Positions 23,397 through 25,176 of a DNA stretch of 25,176 bases are shown piece after piece; positions within the stretch are counted from its first letter, which is position 1, and each line of letters begins with the position of its first letter. This stretch comes from CALKMS01 sp036796755. Its GTDB lineage: Bacteria; Actinomycetota; Aquicultoria; SKW223; CALKMS01. A model generated the notes under the pieces. It did not search any database. It was not told where the DNA came from and saw only the letters and a list, made by a program, of their open reading frames with translations. The position numbers and the translations under genes were made by a program. The stretch is from assembly GCA_036796755.1 (NCBI GenBank), contig DAIRCJ010000015.1:1-25176 (forward strand). The letters run 5' to 3'.

Positions 23397-23856
23397 TGGC
23401 AATAATTGCTTGCATTCTCTGTTTCCCCGACTTCCTCTGGAGGTAGCGCGCGAGAGACTTCTCAATCTTCTGGTAAAGATAGCCAGCGAAAAAGATTATC
23501 AAGTAATGGTTTTCTTTGACCAGGGATTTGCCGAGCGAAAAAAAGAAAGGGTGGGCCAGATTTACCTGCTCTTTCCCCGAAAAGGTGAGCCAGCTGATAG
23601 GCTAATTGAAGAAGAGATTTTGAACTCATCGGGTAAGTTCTCCACTTATTTGATAACTTCTGACCGATCTTTAAGGGACCTGGCTAACCTGAAAAAGGTT
23701 ATTTGCTTAAAGCCGGAAAAACTTTCCTCTTTGCTAGCCGGGAAGTCAGAAAGTTTGAAGAATAACCGAGATAAGCTTTCTTTCAAACTTGCTAACCGCC
23801 TGAGTAAAGAAAGCTTAAAAAAACTTGAGGCACTGAAGGAAAAAAAGAAAGTTTGA
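23374..23856 (+). CDS. NYN-domain ribonuclease (YacP/Rae1-like)
   Basis: The 160-residue protein has the NYN (PIN-like) fold with KILVDGNNCLHSL at residues 4-16, an acidic VFFDQGF segment near 46-52, and TSDRSLRDLANL near 90, consistent with a metal-dependent nuclease. In Bacillus subtilis the neighbour of rlmB is rae1/yacP, which cuts mRNA in the ribosomal A site. Synteny makes that the best guess. The C terminus is a lysine-rich helix. It starts 23 bases inside rlmB. Its TGA stop at 23854-23856 is part of the extended -10 promoter of the following tRNA. Confidence 0.85.
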   Translation: MKLKILVDGNNCLHSLFPRLPLEVARERLLNLLVKIASEKDYQVMVFFDQGFAERKKERVGQIYLLFPRKGEPADRLIEEEILNSSGKFSTYLITSDRSLRDLANLKKVICLKPEKLSSLLAGKSESLKNNRDKLSFKLANRLSKESLKKLEALKEKKKV

Positions 23857-23862
23857 TATAAT
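23854..23862 (+). promoter_or_regulatory. Extended -10 promoter of tRNA-Thr(TGT)
   Basis: The sequence TGA-TATAAT has a perfect -10 box (23857-23862) preceded by the TG dinucleotide of extended -10 promoters. The -35 region is poor. Transcription would begin near 23869, 20 bases before the tRNA. The TG comes from the stop codon of the nuclease gene. Confidence 0.55.
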
Positions 23863-23888
23863 TTTACCTGGTTATATTTTTAATTTTT

Positions 23889-23964
23889 GCCGGCGTAGCT
23901 CAGTTGGTAGAGCAAGTGACTTGTAATCACTAGGTCAGCGGTTCAAGTCCGCTCGCCGGCTCCA
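23889..23964 (+). tRNA. tRNA-Thr (anticodon TGT), CCA encoded
   Basis: A 76-base cloverleaf. The acceptor stem GCCGGCG / CGCCGGC is entirely G-C. The D arm is GCTC..GAGC, the anticodon stem AGTGA/TCACT with loop CTTGTAA, the T arm AGCGG/CCGCT, and discriminator T is followed by an encoded CCA. The UGU anticodon reads ACA and related threonine codons. Confidence 0.97.
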
Positions 23965-24066
23965 TCTTTTAAAACTTTTTCAGAGGCCCCAAATGAATAA
24001 AAAAATTCCTCCTATTTTTTAAATTTTTTTAAGAAAATTTTCCCTTCCAGCCGAAGAGTGCCAGCC

Positions 24067-24089
24067 GGCTTTAATAAAAAAGCCTTTCT
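24067..24089 (+). terminator. Possible weak intrinsic terminator upstream of divIVA
   Basis: GGCTTT (24067-24072) and AAAGCC (24079-24084) form a 6-bp stem with a six-base loop, followed by TTTCT. It could end the transcript of the upstream tRNA. The stem is short and the T run is poor, so support is limited. Confidence 0.35.
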
Positions 24090-24117
24090 GAAGTGGTGTT
24101 TTATAAATGAAAAGCTT

Positions 24118-24134
24118 AAAGAGCCTCTTTTTTT
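24118..24134 (+). terminator. Possible second weak terminator before divIVA
   Basis: AAAGA-GCC-TCTTT with a following run of Ts gives a small hairpin just upstream of the divIVA promoter. The stem is only five A/T-rich pairs, so it is weak evidence for termination. Confidence 0.3.
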
Positions 24135-24174
24135 ATATCCAGGGATTATTTGCTTAAATTGTTAGCGAAAATAC

Positions 24175-24204
24175 TTGACATATACAGCAATAATGGAATA
24201 AAAT
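24175..24204 (+). promoter_or_regulatory. Promoter of the divIVA-like gene
   Basis: A perfect TTGACA (24175-24180), an 18-base spacer and TAAAAT (24199-24204) form a good sigma-A promoter. The start would be near 24211, and GAGGAG at 24215-24220 serves the ATG at 24227. Confidence 0.68.
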
Positions 24205-24226
24205 GTAAAGGCTTGAGGAGAGAAAA

Positions 24227-24526
24227 ATGTTAAAACCAGAAGATGTAGAAAACAAAGCGTTTAATCGTTCAATGATGGGTTATAATACCACGGAAGTTGA
24301 CCAGTTCCTGGATGAAATCGTTCTTACTCTCAGAGAACTTTATAACAAGCTATCTAAAGTTGAGGAGGAAGTCAAAAAAGCCAAAGCGGCGGAAGCTGAA
24401 GCTAATAAACGTCTGGCCGAAATTGAACAGGCAAAGCAAAAAATAATTGAAGAAGCAAAAATTGCGGCTAAGGAAATTATCGAAGCGGCAATAACTAAAG
24501 CTAAAGAAATAAGCGGGCAAGCTTAG
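24227..24526 (+). CDS. Short DivIVA-domain protein
   Basis: The 99-residue protein begins with a DivIVA-type N-terminal domain: LKPEDVENKAFNRSMMGYNTTEVDQFLDEIV matches the membrane-curvature-binding crossed helices of DivIVA/GpsB proteins. An alanine-, glutamate- and lysine-rich coiled coil then runs to the end. DivIVA proteins are usually well over 140 residues, so this one is short and lacks most of the second coiled coil; in length it is nearer GpsB. The ATG is preceded by GAGGAG at good spacing and the gene has its own promoter. It sits between two tRNA genes, which is an unusual place. A role at cell poles or the division septum is inferred from the domain only. Confidence 0.83.
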   Translation: MLKPEDVENKAFNRSMMGYNTTEVDQFLDEIVLTLRELYNKLSKVEEEVKKAKAAEAEANKRLAEIEQAKQKIIEEAKIAAKEIIEAAITKAKEISGQA

Positions 24527-24532
24527 ACTTTA

Positions 24533-24561
24533 TTGACAAGCTTACCTTCCTTTTTTATTAT
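24533..24561 (+). promoter_or_regulatory. Promoter of the Tyr-Thr-Met tRNA cluster
   Basis: A perfect TTGACA (24533-24538), a 17-base spacer and TATTAT (24556-24561) make one of the best promoters in the window. It begins seven bases after the divIVA stop. The start near 24568 leaves about 42 bases of leader before tRNA-Tyr. It may also read into tuf. Confidence 0.75.
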
Positions 24562-24609
24562 TCAGGAATCAGTTAAAAAATTCTGAACCTTGAAATTTCT
24601 TTTTTTATC

Positions 24610-24694
24610 GGGGGGGTGCCCGAGCGGCCAATGGGAGCGGGCTGTAAACCCGCCGGCGATGCCTTCAGAGGTTCAAATCCTCTCCCCCCCACCA
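24610..24694 (+). tRNA. tRNA-Tyr (anticodon GTA), CCA encoded
   Basis: An 85-base class II tRNA with a seven-pair acceptor stem of only G-C pairs (GGGGGGG / CCCCCCC), anticodon stem GCGGG/CCCGC with loop CTGTAAA, a long variable arm, T arm AGAGG/CCTCT, and an encoded ACCA end. The GTA anticodon with a long variable arm is diagnostic of bacterial tRNA-Tyr. Confidence 0.97.
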
Positions 24695-24700
24695 TCCCGG

Positions 24701-24734
24701 GCCAGCAGAAGATTTTTTTATTCTTTTTTCTGGC
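24701..24734. repeat. Inverted repeat downstream of tRNA-Tyr
   Basis: GCCAG (24701-24705) and CTGGC (24730-24734) can pair, with further A/G to T/C pairing inside (AGAAGA against TCTTTT-like). In the precursor RNA this would fold next to the 3' end of tRNA-Tyr and may aid processing; it is not a standard terminator because no T run follows the stem. Confidence 0.4.
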
Positions 24735-24738
24735 TCAA

Positions 24739-24783
24739 TCAAGCCTGATCAGATCAAATTTTTAAGGGGGAGGGAAGGCTTGA
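24739..24783. repeat. 8-bp inverted repeat upstream of tRNA-Thr(GGT)
   Basis: TCAAGCCT (24739-24746) and AGGCTTGA (24776-24783) are perfectly complementary with a 29-base loop. The downstream arm ends three bases before the mature tRNA. A role in precursor folding or processing is possible. Confidence 0.4.
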
Positions 24784-24786
24784 AGC

Positions 24787-24862
24787 GCCCACGTAGCTCA
24801 GGAGGTGGAGCACTTCCTTGGTAAGGAAGAGGTCACCGGTTCAAGTCCGGTCGTGGGCTCCA
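24787..24862 (+). tRNA. tRNA-Thr (anticodon GGT), CCA encoded
   Basis: A 76-base cloverleaf with acceptor stem GCCCACG / CGTGGGC, anticodon stem CTTCC/GGAAG with loop TTGGTAA, T arm ACCGG/CCGGT, and an encoded TCCA end. It reads ACC and ACU, complementing the TGT isoacceptor at 23889. Confidence 0.97.
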
Positions 24863-24922
24863 GTTAAGTTAGTTTGCTTTCTTATTTGAGAAATGGGTTT
24901 ACAAAACTGACCCTTAAAGAAT

Positions 24923-24999
24923 GGCGGTGTAGCTCAGGTGGTTAGAGCACACGGCTCATACCCGTGGCGTCGCAGGTTCGACTCCTGCCACCGCTACCA
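24923..24999 (+). tRNA. tRNA-Met (anticodon CAT), elongator type, CCA encoded
   Basis: A 77-base cloverleaf: acceptor GGCGGTG / CACCGCT with a G-U first pair, anticodon loop CTCATAC on a CACGG/CCGTG stem, T arm GCAGG/CCTGC, and ACCA. It lacks the initiator's unpaired first position and GGG/CCC anticodon stem, so elongator Met is favoured. A tRNA-Ile(CAT) modified by TilS cannot be wholly excluded. Confidence 0.93.
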
Positions 25000-25063
25000 G
25001 AGTTAAGTTTCCTTTTCAGGAGGGATTTTTCCGAACAGTTCAGGTTCAGATTGGAAATGGCAG

Positions 25064-25092
25064 TTGTTTTCTTAGTTTTTTTATGGTTAAAT
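25064..25092 (+). promoter_or_regulatory. Possible tuf promoter
   Basis: TTGTTT (25064-25069), a 17-base spacer and TTAAAT (25087-25092) could drive tuf, but the area is very T-rich and the match is moderate. Read-through from the tRNA promoter is an alternative. Confidence 0.32.
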
Positions 25093-25138
25093 TTTTTTTT
25101 ATCAAATTTTATATTAATGAGGGTAAAGGAGGCCCAAA

Positions 25139-25176
25139 ATGGCAAAGCAAAAGTTTGAAAGAGTTAAACCCCATCT
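25139..25176 (+). CDS. tuf: Elongation factor Tu, N-terminal fragment cut by the window end
   Basis: Only the first twelve codons and two further bases are present: MAKQKFERVKPH, which matches the highly conserved start of EF-Tu (MAKEKFERTKPH type). EF-Tu delivers aminoacyl-tRNA to the ribosome. A strong AAAGGAGG at 25125-25132 lies six bases before the ATG, as expected for a highly expressed gene. The position after a Tyr-Thr-Met tRNA run matches the tRNA-tufB arrangement known from other bacteria. The rest of the gene lies outside the window. Confidence 0.9.
   Translation, partial: MAKQKFERVKPH

Noticed and set aside
23119..23502. 127-codon minus-strand open frame
   Set aside because: It is antisense to the rlmB and NYN genes, both of which show clear family motifs; no recognisable protein features.
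24942..25158. Open frames on both strands across tRNA-Met and the tuf leader
   Set aside because: They read through a mature tRNA gene and the tuf ribosome-binding site, so they cannot be real coding regions.

Overview
The window is a gene-dense stretch of bacterial chromosome with almost every gene on the + strand. The run clpC-radA-disA-(PIN/TRAM)-ispD-ispF-gltX-cysE-cysS-rlmB-yacP, followed by tRNAs and tuf, is the order familiar from Clostridia and other Firmicutes-like bacteria. Type III pantothenate kinase, BioY, DisA and a DivIVA-type protein fit that placement. However, ctsR, mcsA, mcsB, carD and mrnC, often found in Firmicutes versions of this cluster, are absent, so a deep-branching or candidate lineage (for example Atribacterota-like) is possible. 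Two tRNAs have acceptor stems made only of G-C pairs in an otherwise moderately AT-rich sequence, which hints at a thermophile. The species cannot be fixed from the sequence alone.

Region 1 (2-5853) is a cofactor block: the 3' part of panD, then nadB-nadC (NAD synthesis), a DedA membrane protein, birA, bioY with its own promoter and a recognisable BirA operator, and coaX. It supplies NAD, biotin (by uptake) and coenzyme A. birA encodes a full N-terminal DNA-binding domain but has no ATG, GTG or TTG in front of it. The best start is an ATA.

Region 2 (5892-8893) is the least ordinary part. A small winged-helix gene on the - strand is divergent from a three-gene + strand module: an HTH regulator, a 'quinate 5-dehydrogenase'-like protein of unknown activity, and a homologue of cyanobacterial long-chain acyl-ACP reductase that keeps the catalytic-type cysteine and the nucleotide-binding motif. 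A perfect 10-bp palindrome lies at the predicted transcription start of the module.

Region 3 (8913-11840) is hisG (long form, with its own promoter and no other his genes), then greA and lysS. Region 4 (11947-23856) holds clpC to yacP: eleven genes in which every junction overlaps, so it looks like one long transcription unit for proteolysis, DNA repair and c-di-AMP, isoprenoid precursors, aminoacyl-tRNA synthesis, cysteine synthesis and RNA modification or decay. Region 5 (23857-25176) carries tRNA-Thr(TGT), a short DivIVA-like gene, tRNA-Tyr(GTA), tRNA-Thr(GGT), tRNA-Met(CAT) and the first codons of tuf. This recalls the Thr-Tyr-Gly-Thr-tufB cluster of E. coli, but with divIVA inserted.

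No stretch longer than 300 bases lacks a gene. The longest gap is 23965-24226, which holds weak hairpins and the divIVA promoter. I found no rRNA, CRISPR array, insertion sequence, phage gene or T-box leader.
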